A DNA stretch of 56,393 nt, from assembly GCF_003574035.1 (NCBI RefSeq), contig NZ_QWKY01000014.1, positions 1-56,393 of the forward strand, in the 5' to 3' direction. Positions 18,536 through 28,846 of this stretch are shown here, one piece after another. Under the pieces are notes generated by a model that was given only the letters and a program-made list of their open reading frames with translations, searched no databases and was not told the DNA's origin. Position numbers and translations under genes: made by a program. This stretch comes from Meiothermus hypogaeus. Lineage in GTDB: Bacteria; Deinococcota; Deinococci; Deinococcales; Thermaceae. Each line of letters begins with the position of its first letter. Within the stretch, counting starts at the first letter, position 1.

Positions 18536-19368
18536 AACGGTAAATCCTCCTCAGGTGGGAAATCGTCTTCCAAGCCTTCATCAATATCTACCTTACCCGT
18601 ACGGCCTTTGGCTGCGGTTGCAGCGCTTTGGGAACTGTTTCCACCTGTACTTTGTCCAGTTCCACGGGCAAGTCGCTCGAGGCGGGAAAGCTCCACACGG
18701 GTGGTGTATCGCCTTGTGCCGTCCTGAGCGGTCCAGGAGTCGTTCACCAAGCGTCCGATTAGGAACGCTCCGTCTCCTTTTTTGAGTTCTGCCGCAAACT
18801 CGGCCAGCTCGCGCCAGGCCTGAGCTTCCACATAGTGCACCTTTTCCTGTTCGCCCCCCTGGCGGGTGGTGAACTTTTCGTTCACGGCCAGCGAAAGACG
18901 GGTCACGGCGGTTCCCTGAGGGGTGTAGCGCAGTTCGGGGTCCCGGGTCAGGTTACCCACCAGCATCACGTGGTTGAGGCCGTCCTTGAGGCGCTCCTGT
19001 CCACGGGCATCGGTAACGGTCACCTGGCCCCGCTTGCCTTCCAGGCTCACAATCTCCATGCGGTCGGCGCGGATGTCCAGGCTGCTCTTTTTCTGACCGT
19101 CCTGCTCCCAGGCGCGGTACTCGAGCTTGCCATCCACAAAGAGCGCCATGCCCGCCTTCAGGGTGTCGCCCCAGAACTCTGCACTTTTACCCAGCAGCTT
19201 AACCCGGTGATACCAGGCAGGTTCGCGGGTCTGGCCCTGCTCATCGGTAACCACATCGTTGCCGGCCAGGTTGAGTTCCATCACGGCCAGCCCACCAGCA
19301 GTGTAGCGCAGTTCGGGGTCTTGGGTCAGGGTGCCTACGAGGGTAACGCGGTTGAGGCCTCGAGCCAT
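18532..19368 (-). CDS. ssb: Single-stranded DNA-binding protein with two OB folds
   Basis: The Thermus/Deinococcus-type SSB, 278 aa. Two tandem OB folds are visible from repeated starts, [18 protein letters not shown] (residue 5) and [18 protein letters not shown] (about residue 125). The acidic tail [12 protein letters not shown] recruits replication and repair partners. It works as a dimer in this phylum, where others use a tetramer of single-OB subunits. The gene lies between rpsF and rpsR. Confidence 0.97.
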   Translation of the reverse strand: MARGLNRVTLVGTLTQDPELRYTAGGLAVMELNLAGNDVVTDEQGQTREPAWYHRVKLLGKSAEFWGDTLKAGMALFVDGKLEYRAWEQDGQKKSSLDIRADRMEIVSLEGKRGQVTVTDARGQERLKDGLNHVMLVGNLTRDPELRYTPQGTAVTRLSLAVNEKFTTRQGGEQEKVHYVEAQAWRELAEFAAELKKGDGAFLIGRLVNDSWTAQDGTRRYTTRVELSRLERLARGTGQSTGGNSSQSAATAAKGRTGKVDIDEGLEDDFPPEEDLPF

Positions 19369-19517
19369 ATCAATCAGTCCTTTTTCGTTTTGGTCTTTGC
19401 TAGTCTACATCCGGCATTTTGCAGCGTGCCTTTAGCTTTTGGCTTTGGGCTACTTGCTTATAGCCTTTGAGTTCCGTTACGGTCTCTGGCCTCAGAACTC
19501 AGGTTGGGCCAAACAGC

Positions 19518-19838
19518 TTATTTCTTCTTCTTGCTGTTTCGCCATTCGGGACGGTCGCGGAGGATGGTCACACGACGTACATGATCGCGCAAGCGTAGTT
19601 CACGCTGCAGCGCGGCGTTGCTATCCCCAGCCATTTCCACGGTGTAGAAAAGCACGTTGCCTTCGGGGTCTTTCTGGATGGGATAGGCCAGGCGGCGGTT
19701 ACCCCAGTCGTCTACGTTTTTGATCTGGGCACCGTGGCGCTCGAGGGCAGCCTTAATGATGTCTTTTTCCTGGGCCGCCTGAGCCCCGTCGAGGTTGGGG
19801 TTGAGAATCACATTGACTTCGTACTGCGGCATATTCAC
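19518..19838 (-). CDS. rpsF: 30S ribosomal protein S6
   Basis: A 106-aa partner of S18. It begins MPQYEVNVILNPNLDGAQ and has GNRRLAYPIQKDPEGNVLFYTVEMAG, typical of S6, with a basic end (RPEWRNSKKKK). AAAGGAGGTGA precedes the start. It is the first gene of the operon with its own promoter and a leader of about 90 nt. About 150 bp separate it from ssb, a stretch with degenerate AT-rich repeats but no gene. Confidence 0.97.
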   Translation of the reverse strand: MNMPQYEVNVILNPNLDGAQAAQEKDIIKAALERHGAQIKNVDDWGNRRLAYPIQKDPEGNVLFYTVEMAGDSNAALQRELRLRDHVRRVTILRDRPEWRNSKKKK

Positions 19839-19910
19839 CTCCTTTCTGGTTTGGTCGTACCCGCTGGCGCAGCTTTACGCACAATACAGCTGGGCACAAC
19901 ACAATCTAGC

Positions 19911-19966
19911 GACCCTTTCGGGTCACGCAAGGTGAGAGTATATCAGATGAAGGCCAGTAGGGCCAA
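19911..19966 (-). promoter_or_regulatory. rpsF operon promoter and leader hairpin
   Basis: On the minus strand, TTGGCC (19961-19966) and TATACT (19937-19942) are 18 bp apart. Transcription would start near 19930. The leader then contains GACCC/GGGTC (19911-19924) closed by a GAAA loop. Many bacteria regulate this operon by S6:S18 binding to its leader; whether this hairpin does so is not known. Confidence 0.6.
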
Positions 19967-20133
19967 TTAATCATCAGACATCACGTGCAACCCACCTCTT
20001 TAAGCCCCTAAACACGAAATCTCAAGACACCCCTGCGATGAGATAATGGCCCCTGGCTCGAACAGGGCCTTATTTCTCAAGGGGATTTTCGGTATCATGA
20101 AACGAGTTGCAAGCACCCAACAAGAAGTTTCTT

Positions 20134-22107
20134 ATGCGAAAGAAGTCAGCCACAAAGCGTTCTCCCTCCACTTCCGTATCCAAAAAAGAGCTGGATCGGC
20201 GGCTCAAAGAAGCCACCATGCTCAAGCAAATTGTGGCTACTTCGGGGGCGCCTCTTGACCCACTAACCGTACTGAACGTTATTTGTAGCGAACTCACAGC
20301 CGTGGTAGGCGTACAGCACGCAGGGTTTGCCCGGCTCTCGGAGGACGGGCGCTACCTGACCATCGTTTCGGAATTTGGCGCAGGTCAGGCCCGCAACACC
20401 CATGACCGAATTTCACTCGAGGGCAACGAGATCACCCTGGAAGTCATGCGCGAACGCAAGCCGGTCTCGGTGCCCGACGCCCAGCACGACCCCCGCATGG
20501 GCGCCGGGCGCGAGGTAGCCAAGCGCTTTGGCGTGGTCTCGATGCTGCTGGTGCCCATTCTGGCCGGCGACCGGGTGCTGGGAACCCTGGGACTGGACAG
20601 TTACGAGCCCAGGGAGTTCAGCCTTGATGAAATTGAGATCGTAATGGCGGCCTCGAGGGCCGCCGCTCCCCTGCTGGAGAATGCCCAGCTCTTTGAGCAG
20701 CTTCGCAGCGAGCTGGCCGAGCGCAAGCGGGCCGAGTGGGAGCTCCGCCAGTCGCGTGCGCTGTATCAGGAACTGGTCAACTCGCTGGGCGGGATTGTAT
20801 GGGAGGCAGAATTCCAGAAAGATACCCTGGTCTTCACCTTTGTGAGCCGCCAGGTCGAGCGGGTGCTGGGCTATCCGGTAGAGCGCTTTTTGGGCCCCCG
20901 CGAGGCAAGTGTGTGGCCCAGGGTGCTCTATCCGGTGGACTTCGAGATGGTTTCGCAGCGTTTGCGTAGCCTGTCGGTGGCCCTCGAGACCACCGAGGTC
21001 GAGTACCGCGCCTTCGACAAGGAGGGGCGCATGCACTGGTTCCAGGATAGGGTCAGTGCCATGCAGGAACCCGGCGGCGGGGTGCGCTTGCGCGGCCTGA
21101 TTGTAGATGTAACCGAGCACAAACGGGCGGTTCGCCTCGAGCGCGACCGCAACCTGGCCCTGGAGATGATTGCCCGGGGAACCGAGCTCGAGGATATCCT
21201 TGGCGCCACGGTTGAGATGCTCAGTTCACAACTCCCCGAGGTAGGCTGCGCCATCCAGATTGCCAAAGGAGAAAATCTCAACACTGTGGCCAGCCACGGC
21301 CTGCCCGAGGTGGTAGTACGCTTCCTGCAAACCAGCCCCATCGGCCCTTTTGGGCACAACACCGCCCTGGGCGAAACTTCCGAAACGGATAACCTTGACC
21401 TGAAGAAAGACCTCCCCGCCGAAGTACAGCGAGCCCTGCTGGTAGCGGGGTATCGGTACGGCCTAACCCTGCCCATCCGCACCAAGGAAGGGGTACTGGG
21501 CGCCCTGAGCGTGCTCGGGCCCACCATCCTCGAGCCCGATAGCCGGGCCATCCACGCCACCGCCGACCTGGCTGCCATTGCGGTAGACCGGCAGGCGCTG
21601 ATTGAGGAGCTGGAATACCAGGCCACCCACGATGCCCTGACCCGGCTGCCCAACCGGATGCTCTACCAGGAACGCCTGCAGCAAGCCATGAGCAGAGCAC
21701 AGGAAAAAGACCGCCTGGTAGGGGTGATTTACATTGACCTCGATAGCTTCAAACAGGTCAACGATACCTTCAGCCACGCCACCGGCGACGAACTCTTGCG
21801 TAGCATCGCCCGCCAGCTCAGCCTCGCGGTGCGGCCTACCGACTCGGTAGCCCGCCTGGGCGGCGACGAGTTCGGGGTCATCCTGGCCGACCTCCCCTCG
21901 GTCGAAATGGCCGAGCGCCTGGCCGAAAAAATCGCCCAGGAAGTAAATGCCAGCGTGCGCATTGGCAACCGGGCCCTCGAGGTTACGGCTTCCATTGGCC
22001 TGGCCATCTACCCCCGTGACGGCAGCGACCCCGACACCCTCTACCGCCACGCCGACCGCGAAATGTACAAGGCCAAGGGGCAGGCTGTCGACAAAAGCTC
22101 AAGTTAG
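20134..22107 (+). CDS. Diguanylate cyclase with GAF-PAS-GAF sensor
   Basis: A 657-aa c-di-GMP synthase. After a basic N-terminus comes a GAF domain (about 25-190, ending ENAQLFEQLRSELAERKRAE, a coiled coil), then a PAS domain with a PAC tail (VEYRAFDKEGRMHWFQDRVSAMQEPGG, about 205-325), a second GAF (about 335-480) and a GGDEF domain (about 490-650). The catalytic motif is intact (RLGGDEFGVI). RPTD five residues before it is a typical inhibitory I-site. There is no membrane segment, so it is cytoplasmic. An upstream TTG (20107) is possible. Confidence 0.92.
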   Translation: MRKKSATKRSPSTSVSKKELDRRLKEATMLKQIVATSGAPLDPLTVLNVICSELTAVVGVQHAGFARLSEDGRYLTIVSEFGAGQARNTHDRISLEGNEITLEVMRERKPVSVPDAQHDPRMGAGREVAKRFGVVSMLLVPILAGDRVLGTLGLDSYEPREFSLDEIEIVMAASRAAAPLLENAQLFEQLRSELAERKRAEWELRQSRALYQELVNSLGGIVWEAEFQKDTLVFTFVSRQVERVLGYPVERFLGPREASVWPRVLYPVDFEMVSQRLRSLSVALETTEVEYRAFDKEGRMHWFQDRVSAMQEPGGGVRLRGLIVDVTEHKRAVRLERDRNLALEMIARGTELEDILGATVEMLSSQLPEVGCAIQIAKGENLNTVASHGLPEVVVRFLQTSPIGPFGHNTALGETSETDNLDLKKDLPAEVQRALLVAGYRYGLTLPIRTKEGVLGALSVLGPTILEPDSRAIHATADLAAIAVDRQALIEELEYQATHDALTRLPNRMLYQERLQQAMSRAQEKDRLVGVIYIDLDSFKQVNDTFSHATGDELLRSIARQLSLAVRPTDSVARLGGDEFGVILADLPSVEMAERLAEKIAQEVNASVRIGNRALEVTASIGLAIYPRDGSDPDTLYRHADREMYKAKGQAVDKSSS

Positions 22108-23202
22108 CCAGACGGCCCCGGGCATCCGGCCCCCGTTCAAAACCCAGGCTATTTCGCGCCCCAGCAAGGCCCCCACCACATTCCCGGTTCCGCTGTAGGC
22201 GCCAATGGCCCAAACGCCGGGCCGTACCTCCTCGGCAATGGGCAAGCCCGTGGCGGTATAGGCCACCGAGGCGGCCCAGCGATGGGTAATGGGGACCTGA
22301 ATACCCAGTTGCCGAAGCAGTTGCTCCAGCCGGACCTGCACGGCCTCGCTGGGCGCTGCCTCCATGGTCCATTCGGCTTCTCCTCCCGCGTCGCGCATGC
22401 CACCCAGGGCGATGCGCCCATCGGGCAGCTGTTGCCAGTAGTCGTAGCCCCAGCGCCGATAGACCGGTCGGGGATAACGCCTATCCACCGGGGCGGTGGC
22501 CAGCATCTGCAAGCGGGCTGTGCGTACCCGGCCTTTCAGTTCAGGCAGCAATTGCTCGAGCCTGCCATCTACCGCTACCAGAACCTGCTCACAAAGAACC
22601 CGTCCCTGGGGGGTTTGTACCTCCTGGCCCCTAATGAGCAAGGCCGGGCTGTTTTCAAAGAGCCGGGCCCCTTTGTCCAGAGCCTGTCGAGCCAGCATTC
22701 GGCAACGCAGTAAGGGGTTAAGGGCTCCGTCGCTAGGAATCAACAACCCTCGCCCCTCCGGGCCTTCATAGGGCTCCGCTTGAAAGCCATCGGCCCGCAG
22801 GGCTTGTAGATGCAATGTGCAGTCTTCGAGCTCTTCCGCCGAAGCGGCTATTCGCAGCGAACCCACCTGCCGGATGGCCTGGGGGGTCTCGGTTTTCATG
22901 TGTTCGATCTGCTCGAGGGTGGCCTGGTAAAGGCGCCGGGCAAGGTCGCGTCCGTGATCGGATACGGTCTGGTGGTAAAACCTGGCAAGGCCCGCCAGCA
23001 AAAACCCCCCGTTGCGGCCTGCCGCACCCCCCGCCACCGAGCCCGCATCGAGTCCAATCACCTTTCGGCCCAGCCGCAGAAGTTCTAGCATGGCCGAAAG
23101 CCCCGACCCCCCCAGCCCTATCACGCATATTTCAGCCTCGTGCTGACCCTCCAGACCGGGCAATGCCTGCCAGTTTCCATCGTCCCAAACGGGGGTGTTC
23201 AC
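22099..23202 (-). CDS. FAD-dependent oxidoreductase, DAO family
   Basis: A 367-aa amine or D-amino-acid oxidase-like flavoprotein. The dinucleotide site is ICVIGLGGSGLSAMLELLRLGRKVIGLDAG. VLVAVDGRLEQLLPEL and the C-terminal GVWAIGAYSGTGNVVGALLGREIA fit the DAO fold. The start is taken as GTG at 23202, with GGAGA just upstream and TATGCT behind it; an upstream extension to 23283 looks non-coding. The 3' end overlaps the convergent diguanylate cyclase gene by 9 bp. Substrate unknown. Confidence 0.82.
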   Translation of the reverse strand: MNTPVWDDGNWQALPGLEGQHEAEICVIGLGGSGLSAMLELLRLGRKVIGLDAGSVAGGAAGRNGGFLLAGLARFYHQTVSDHGRDLARRLYQATLEQIEHMKTETPQAIRQVGSLRIAASAEELEDCTLHLQALRADGFQAEPYEGPEGRGLLIPSDGALNPLLRCRMLARQALDKGARLFENSPALLIRGQEVQTPQGRVLCEQVLVAVDGRLEQLLPELKGRVRTARLQMLATAPVDRRYPRPVYRRWGYDYWQQLPDGRIALGGMRDAGGEAEWTMEAAPSEAVQVRLEQLLRQLGIQVPITHRWAASVAYTATGLPIAEEVRPGVWAIGAYSGTGNVVGALLGREIAWVLNGGRMPGAVWLT

Positions 23203-23443
23203 GTCTCCAGCATAAGGCGCAAATAGCCGAAGCGAATAGCTGATAGCGCTACTCCACCAACAAGGAAGCTTCTTGCAGCTCAAAGGGAGGATGGCAAATC
23301 ACCCAAGACCGAAAGACCACACGCCAGGAAAGAAGCATCGCACGGTGAATCTGAATGACCATACCGAACGAACCAGCATCCCGTAAGGAATCTGCGGCTC
23401 CTGAGCAATCTGGCTACCGTCGTGCTTTTACTATCGGCTTTTC

Positions 23444-23518
23444 TGGTGGAGGCGAAGGGATTTGAACCCCCGACCTTGTCCTTGCAAAGGACCTGCTCTC
23501 CCGCTGAGCTACGCCCCC
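23444..23518 (-). tRNA. tRNA-Ala (anticodon TGC)
   Basis: 75 nt including the encoded CCA. The acceptor arm GGGGGCG pairs with CGCCTCC (one G-U), the D arm is AGCTCAGCGGGAGAGC, the anticodon loop is TTTGCAA, and the T arm has GGTTCAAATCC. The discriminator is A. A TTTACG/TATACT promoter lies at 23540-23568 on the same strand. Confidence 0.96.
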
Positions 23519-23539
23519 AGGGGCCAAACAGCACCAAGG

Positions 23540-23588
23540 AGTATAGCAACGAACAGGGCTTCCGTAAAGGGTATTGCTCGGGTATACT
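23540..23588. promoter_or_regulatory. Back-to-back promoters of tRNA-Ala and rpsB
   Basis: Minus strand (tRNA): -35 TTTACG 23563-23568, -10 TATACT 23540-23545, 17-bp spacer. Plus strand (rpsB): -35 TTCCGT 23560-23565, -10 TATACT 23583-23588, 17-bp spacer. The two -35 boxes overlap by 3 bp, so one polymerase should exclude the other. The plus-strand start is followed by a run of T. Confidence 0.65.
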
Positions 23589-23697
23589 TTTTTTTTGGGT
23601 GTGCCAAGCGCGGCCTGGGGTTAGGGAACGGTACCCAGGGCAAAAGCGCAGCCAGCACAAATCAACGCCCGCTCCAACCGTCCCGTTAGGAGAAAAC

Positions 23698-24444
<747 letters not shown>

Positions 24445-24535
24445 ACCAGGCTCGGGTCAAGGGTTCCAGGCCCAGGGCAATAGCTATACCCAGAGCCCGG
24501 AATCCTGAGCCCAGAAGCCTCCAGAGGTGAAACCG

Positions 24536-25126
24536 ATGACACAACTTGAGCAAATCAAGAAACTACGCGAACAAACCGGCGCTGGCATGTCCGACGTCAA
24601 GAAGGCTCTGGAAGATGCCGGCTGGGACATGGAAAAGGCCACCACGCTGCTGCGCGAGCGCGGTGCCCTCAAGGCCGCCAAGAAAGCCGACCGCGAGGCC
24701 CGCGAGGGCATTATTGGCTCGTACATTCACCACAATCTGCGCGTGGGGGTGATGGTCGAGCTCAACTCCGAGACCGACTTCGTGGCCCGCAACGAGGAGT
24801 TCCAGCGTCTGGCCAAGGACATCGCCATGCACATCGCCATGGCCAACCCCCGCTACGTGAGCGTCGAGGAGGTTTCGCAAGAAGACCTCGAAAAGGAAAA
24901 GGCCATCTATATCCAGCAGCTCCTCAACGAAGGAAAGCCGCAAAACATCGCCGAGAAAGCCGCCGAAGGCCGTCTTAAGAAGTTCTACGAAGAGACGGTT
25001 CTTCTGGAGCAACCTTTTGTAAAGGACGAGAAGGTCAAGGTGGGCGAACTCATCAAGGCAGCCGTTGCCAAGATAGGCGAAAATATTCAGGTCAAACGCT
25101 TTGCCCGATTCGAAGTCGGAGCGTGA
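24536..25126 (+). CDS. tsf: Elongation factor Ts
   Basis: The nucleotide-exchange factor for EF-Tu. It begins with the UBA-like domain ([40 protein letters not shown]), and the [10 protein letters not shown] contact motif follows. At 196 aa it is the short single-core form known from Thermus, about 80 residues shorter than in E. coli. GAGGTGA precedes ATG 24536; a GTG three codons earlier lies inside that site. Confidence 0.98.
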   Translation: MTQLEQIKKLREQTGAGMSDVKKALEDAGWDMEKATTLLRERGALKAAKKADREAREGIIGSYIHHNLRVGVMVELNSETDFVARNEEFQRLAKDIAMHIAMANPRYVSVEEVSQEDLEKEKAIYIQQLLNEGKPQNIAEKAAEGRLKKFYEETVLLEQPFVKDEKVKVGELIKAAVAKIGENIQVKRFARFEVGA

Positions 25127-25138
25127 TGGATGCTTTGC

Positions 25139-25177
25139 AAGGGTCGAGAGTCCAGAGGCTTTCGGCCCTTTACTTTT
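25139..25177 (+). terminator. Probable terminator after tsf
   Basis: AAGGG-T-CGAGAG pairs with CTTTCG-G-CCCTT (12 bp with two G-U pairs, 8-nt loop) and is followed by TACTTTTTGG. It would separate rpsB-tsf from pyrH, at least partly. Confidence 0.6.
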
Positions 25178-25191
25178 TGGCTTGCTCGTAA

Positions 25192-25935
<744 letters not shown>

Positions 25936-26031
25936 GGCTACGGGAAGGTCAAGTACCACAGCCTACAGGCCCGCTGCCCCGCAACCTTTGAGCAATTTAG
26001 GGGTAAGCTATCCAGGATTAAGGAGGCAATC

Positions 26032-26589
26032 ATGCTCAAAGACCTCTACGCCGAAGCCAAGAATCACATGCAGAAATCGTTGGAAGCCCTCGAGCACCAC
26101 CTGGCCACCATGCGAACCGGAAGGGCCAATCCCGCCATTCTGAACAACATCAAAGTCGAATACTACGGCTCCGCCATGCCCCTGAACCAGGTGGGTACTG
26201 TCTCCTCACCCGATCCGCGCACTCTGGTGGTGCAATCCTGGGATCCGGGCATGCTCAAAGAAATCGAGAAAGCTATCCGCGACTCCGATCTGGGCCTAAA
26301 CCCCACCAACAAGGGCGATGCCCTTTTCATCAACATTCCAGCCCTGACCGAAGAGCGTCGCAAAGATCTGGTCAAAGCAGTCAAACACTACGCCGAAGAA
26401 GCTAAAATTGCTGTTCGTAACGCCCGGCGCGAAGCCCTCGACAAAGCCAAGAAGATGGAGAAGGAAAAACACCTCTCCGAAGACGACATCAAGCGCGCCG
26501 AGGCCGAAATCCAGAAGATCACCGACGATTTTATCCACAAGATTGACGAGGCTTTGCACAAGAAGGAGCAAGAAATCCTGGGTGGCTAG
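26032..26589 (+). CDS. frr: Ribosome recycling factor
   Basis: A 185-aa factor that splits post-termination ribosomes with [45 protein letters not shown] and [33 protein letters not shown] are typical. AAGGAGG precedes the ATG. In many genomes uppS and cdsA follow; here the strand switches and a protease comes next. The 220 bp downstream hold no clear terminator or gene. Confidence 0.97.
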   Translation: MLKDLYAEAKNHMQKSLEALEHHLATMRTGRANPAILNNIKVEYYGSAMPLNQVGTVSSPDPRTLVVQSWDPGMLKEIEKAIRDSDLGLNPTNKGDALFINIPALTEERRKDLVKAVKHYAEEAKIAVRNARREALDKAKKMEKEKHLSEDDIKRAEAEIQKITDDFIHKIDEALHKKEQEILGG

Positions 26590-26811
26590 AGCGCTCTGCG
26601 CCTTTTAGCTGGCCTTACGTCCAAGAACAATCTCGGGGTCAGGGACGAGTCTCTTCATGATGCAGCAAAGGCCCCAACGGCCAGGCGCGTTCGACCCTGG
26701 CCCTGGTTATTCTTAGAGCAGCACTCACAAATACCCGTTACGGCGGGGTTTGCTGTGCGGGGTACATTCCCCACCACAGAGTACCGTCTTTTGAGCCCAC
26801 CTGAGGGCAAC

Positions 26812-28521
26812 TTAGCGCATCAACTGCTGGATGATGCCCTGGAAAACCTGCGCGCGCCGCTCCACGCTCAGGCTACCCAGGTCGCCACTCACGAAGCTCG
26901 CCTTGCCCTTGCCGTAAGCGCTGGACTCGGCCACTGGGCGCTGTCCCTGGTTGTTGCTAATAAGCATCAGCCGCCCGCCCTGCTCCACATACGCCCGAAG
27001 CATTTTGCGGTGGGGCTCGGGCCAGTTGTCGCTCCAGTTAGCGGGCAAGACCCAGATAACCAGTGCGAAATCGTCTACCTTGTCGGCTCCGGGCCGCTGC
27101 TCGGGTTTGATCTGCATCACCTCGGTGCGAAAGCCCAGGCTATCCAGGGCCCGCCTGGCCCCATCTGCACCGGTGGTCTCGACGATTAGCAGCGCGGTTT
27201 TTTCCCCTGGCTGTGGGTTGCTGGCAGAGGGCTGCCCAGGCTGGGGTTGGCTGGTCTGGGGAGGTTGCGGGGCCGGTGGGGGGGAAGGTGGGCTGGGTTG
27301 AGTAGCTTGCGCGTTGTCGGGTTGCTTGGGGCGCAGTATAGCCAGTGCTTCTCCCAGGCGAATGAGCCCCCGGCCACTGCCAGCAACCTGGAGGTTTTGT
27401 GCCGAGCTGAGCAGAGCCTGCCGCACTTGCTCGGCCTTGAAGCCACCCGACATGAGTAAGGCAGCGCTGCCGGCAGCAATGGCAGTACTCACCGAAGTGC
27501 CGCTCATGGCCATGTAACGCCCGCCGGGAATGGTGGAGAGCACATCCACGCCGGGGGCGACCAGGTCGGGTTTATTCAGCACCACATTGTAGGGCGCGCC
27601 CCAGCGCACCTCGCCCCGGCTGCTGAAGCCCGCGACCTGGTTGGACGGGTTCGTGGCCCCAATGCCGAGCACATCGGGCATGTTGCCCGGCGAGGCAGTG
27701 CTGCTACCCGAGTTTCCTATCGCAAAGACCGGCAGCACCCCCATCTGTTTCATGCGTTCGATGGCGGCAGCAAACTCTGTCCAGGTGCCTTCCATACCCA
27801 GCGACATCGAGACCACCTGCACGTTTTGCTCGAGCACCCAGTCCAGCCCACCCAATACCTGCGCCAGGGTGCCATAGCCATCGGGCAGCACCAGTGCCGA
27901 AACCAGGCGGGCCTCGGGGGCTACCCCGACATTATTGCCCACCAAAAGCCCGGCGGTATGGGTTCCGTGAAGGGAGGAGTCGTAGGGCTCACTGGGGCGG
28001 GGGGTGCCATCGGGGCTGACCACCGCAAAGGCTGCAACTTTGCCGCGCAAATCCGGGTGGGAGGCATCCACGCCGGTATCCAGGTGTCCAATGCGAATCC
28101 CCTGACCGCGCAGACCGCTGGCCCACAGACCGGGTGCCCCGATGTGCTGTAAAGCCCAGTTGCTACCGCTGTTTACCGGAGCCGAGAGGGCCGAAGCCAC
28201 CGGCTGGGTCATCCGAACTGCCCGGTTGGTGTAGACCCGTCGCACGCCCGGCATCTGCATCAGGCGCTCTACCTGCGACTCAGGTACACGCACCAGAAAG
28301 CTCTGGCTGGCCCAGAACCCTCCGGCAGCCTTAATTTTGAGGCGGCCCTGCATCTGACCGAGGTGGGCCTTGAGCAATCGCATCAGTTCGGCCCGGGCCT
28401 GCCCGCGGGGTAGTTGCGGCCCATCAAGTTCAACAATTACTTCCACCGTGCGCGATTGGGCCAGGGAAAAAGGTGCCAGCGAGATGAGCCACAACAGGGC
28501 GAGTAGAAAGCGGAGCATCAT
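26812..28521 (-). CDS. Secreted subtilisin-like serine protease (S8) with C-terminal extension
   Basis: A 569-aa exported protease. It has a signal peptide (MMLRFLLALLWLISLAPFSLAQ), an I9-type propeptide (about 25-105, SFLVRVPESQVERLMQMPGVRRVY), and a catalytic domain with Asp in HLDTGVDASHPDL, His in HGTHTAGL, the oxyanion Asn in AIGNSGS and Ser in SGTSVSTA. A Pro/Gln/Ser-rich linker of about 45 residues leads to a roughly 120-aa alpha/beta domain (LLIVETTGADGARRALDSLGFRTEV) that may be a class-I glutamine-amidotransferase-like fold. Two starting Met codons are adjacent. Confidence 0.93.
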   Translation of the reverse strand: MMLRFLLALLWLISLAPFSLAQSRTVEVIVELDGPQLPRGQARAELMRLLKAHLGQMQGRLKIKAAGGFWASQSFLVRVPESQVERLMQMPGVRRVYTNRAVRMTQPVASALSAPVNSGSNWALQHIGAPGLWASGLRGQGIRIGHLDTGVDASHPDLRGKVAAFAVVSPDGTPRPSEPYDSSLHGTHTAGLLVGNNVGVAPEARLVSALVLPDGYGTLAQVLGGLDWVLEQNVQVVSMSLGMEGTWTEFAAAIERMKQMGVLPVFAIGNSGSSTASPGNMPDVLGIGATNPSNQVAGFSSRGEVRWGAPYNVVLNKPDLVAPGVDVLSTIPGGRYMAMSGTSVSTAIAAGSAALLMSGGFKAEQVRQALLSSAQNLQVAGSGRGLIRLGEALAILRPKQPDNAQATQPSPPSPPPAPQPPQTSQPQPGQPSASNPQPGEKTALLIVETTGADGARRALDSLGFRTEVMQIKPEQRPGADKVDDFALVIWVLPANWSDNWPEPHRKMLRAYVEQGGRLMLISNNQGQRPVAESSAYGKGKASFVSGDLGSLSVERRAQVFQGIIQQLMR

Positions 28522-28846
28522 GGCTACAGGCTAGGCGGCGGCCCGTGGCCCTGATTGAGCGAAATCTAAAGAAATCTTGGGATTGGGGTTGAGCGTTGCT
28601 TAAGGTGGGCCCGCCAATATTCGAAACGCTCGAGCCGAAGAGTTTGCTCCACAGGCCAATCCCCTGTCGCAGGTCAAAAGTCAGGGACATTGGAGTCGCT
28701 GAGAAGCGCCCCAGCACAGCGCATTATTCCGGGCCTTGCTCAGTACTACCCCAACCCTCCCCAGGCCGTAGGGAAAAGGGGAAAAAGTTAGGGGTAACCA
28801 CAGATGGAAACCGTGGAAGTGTATACGTGTCTGTATAGCTATGGAC
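28522..28846. other. Gene-free spacer between protease and ABC ATPase genes
   Basis: 325 bp with no open frame of coding character, no tRNA and no clear terminator. It must contain the protease promoter; TAGCCT lies 6 nt before its ATG but no good -35 is seen. Confidence 0.4.

Noticed and set aside
19839-19936. Confirmed S6:S18-binding leader RNA
   Set aside because: A hairpin is present but I could not see the conserved bulged CCG-type motif, so only a generic leader is annotated.
20413-21120. Long antisense frame inside the diguanylate cyclase gene
   Set aside because: Shadow of a strongly coding GC-rich gene; the plus-strand product has intact domains.
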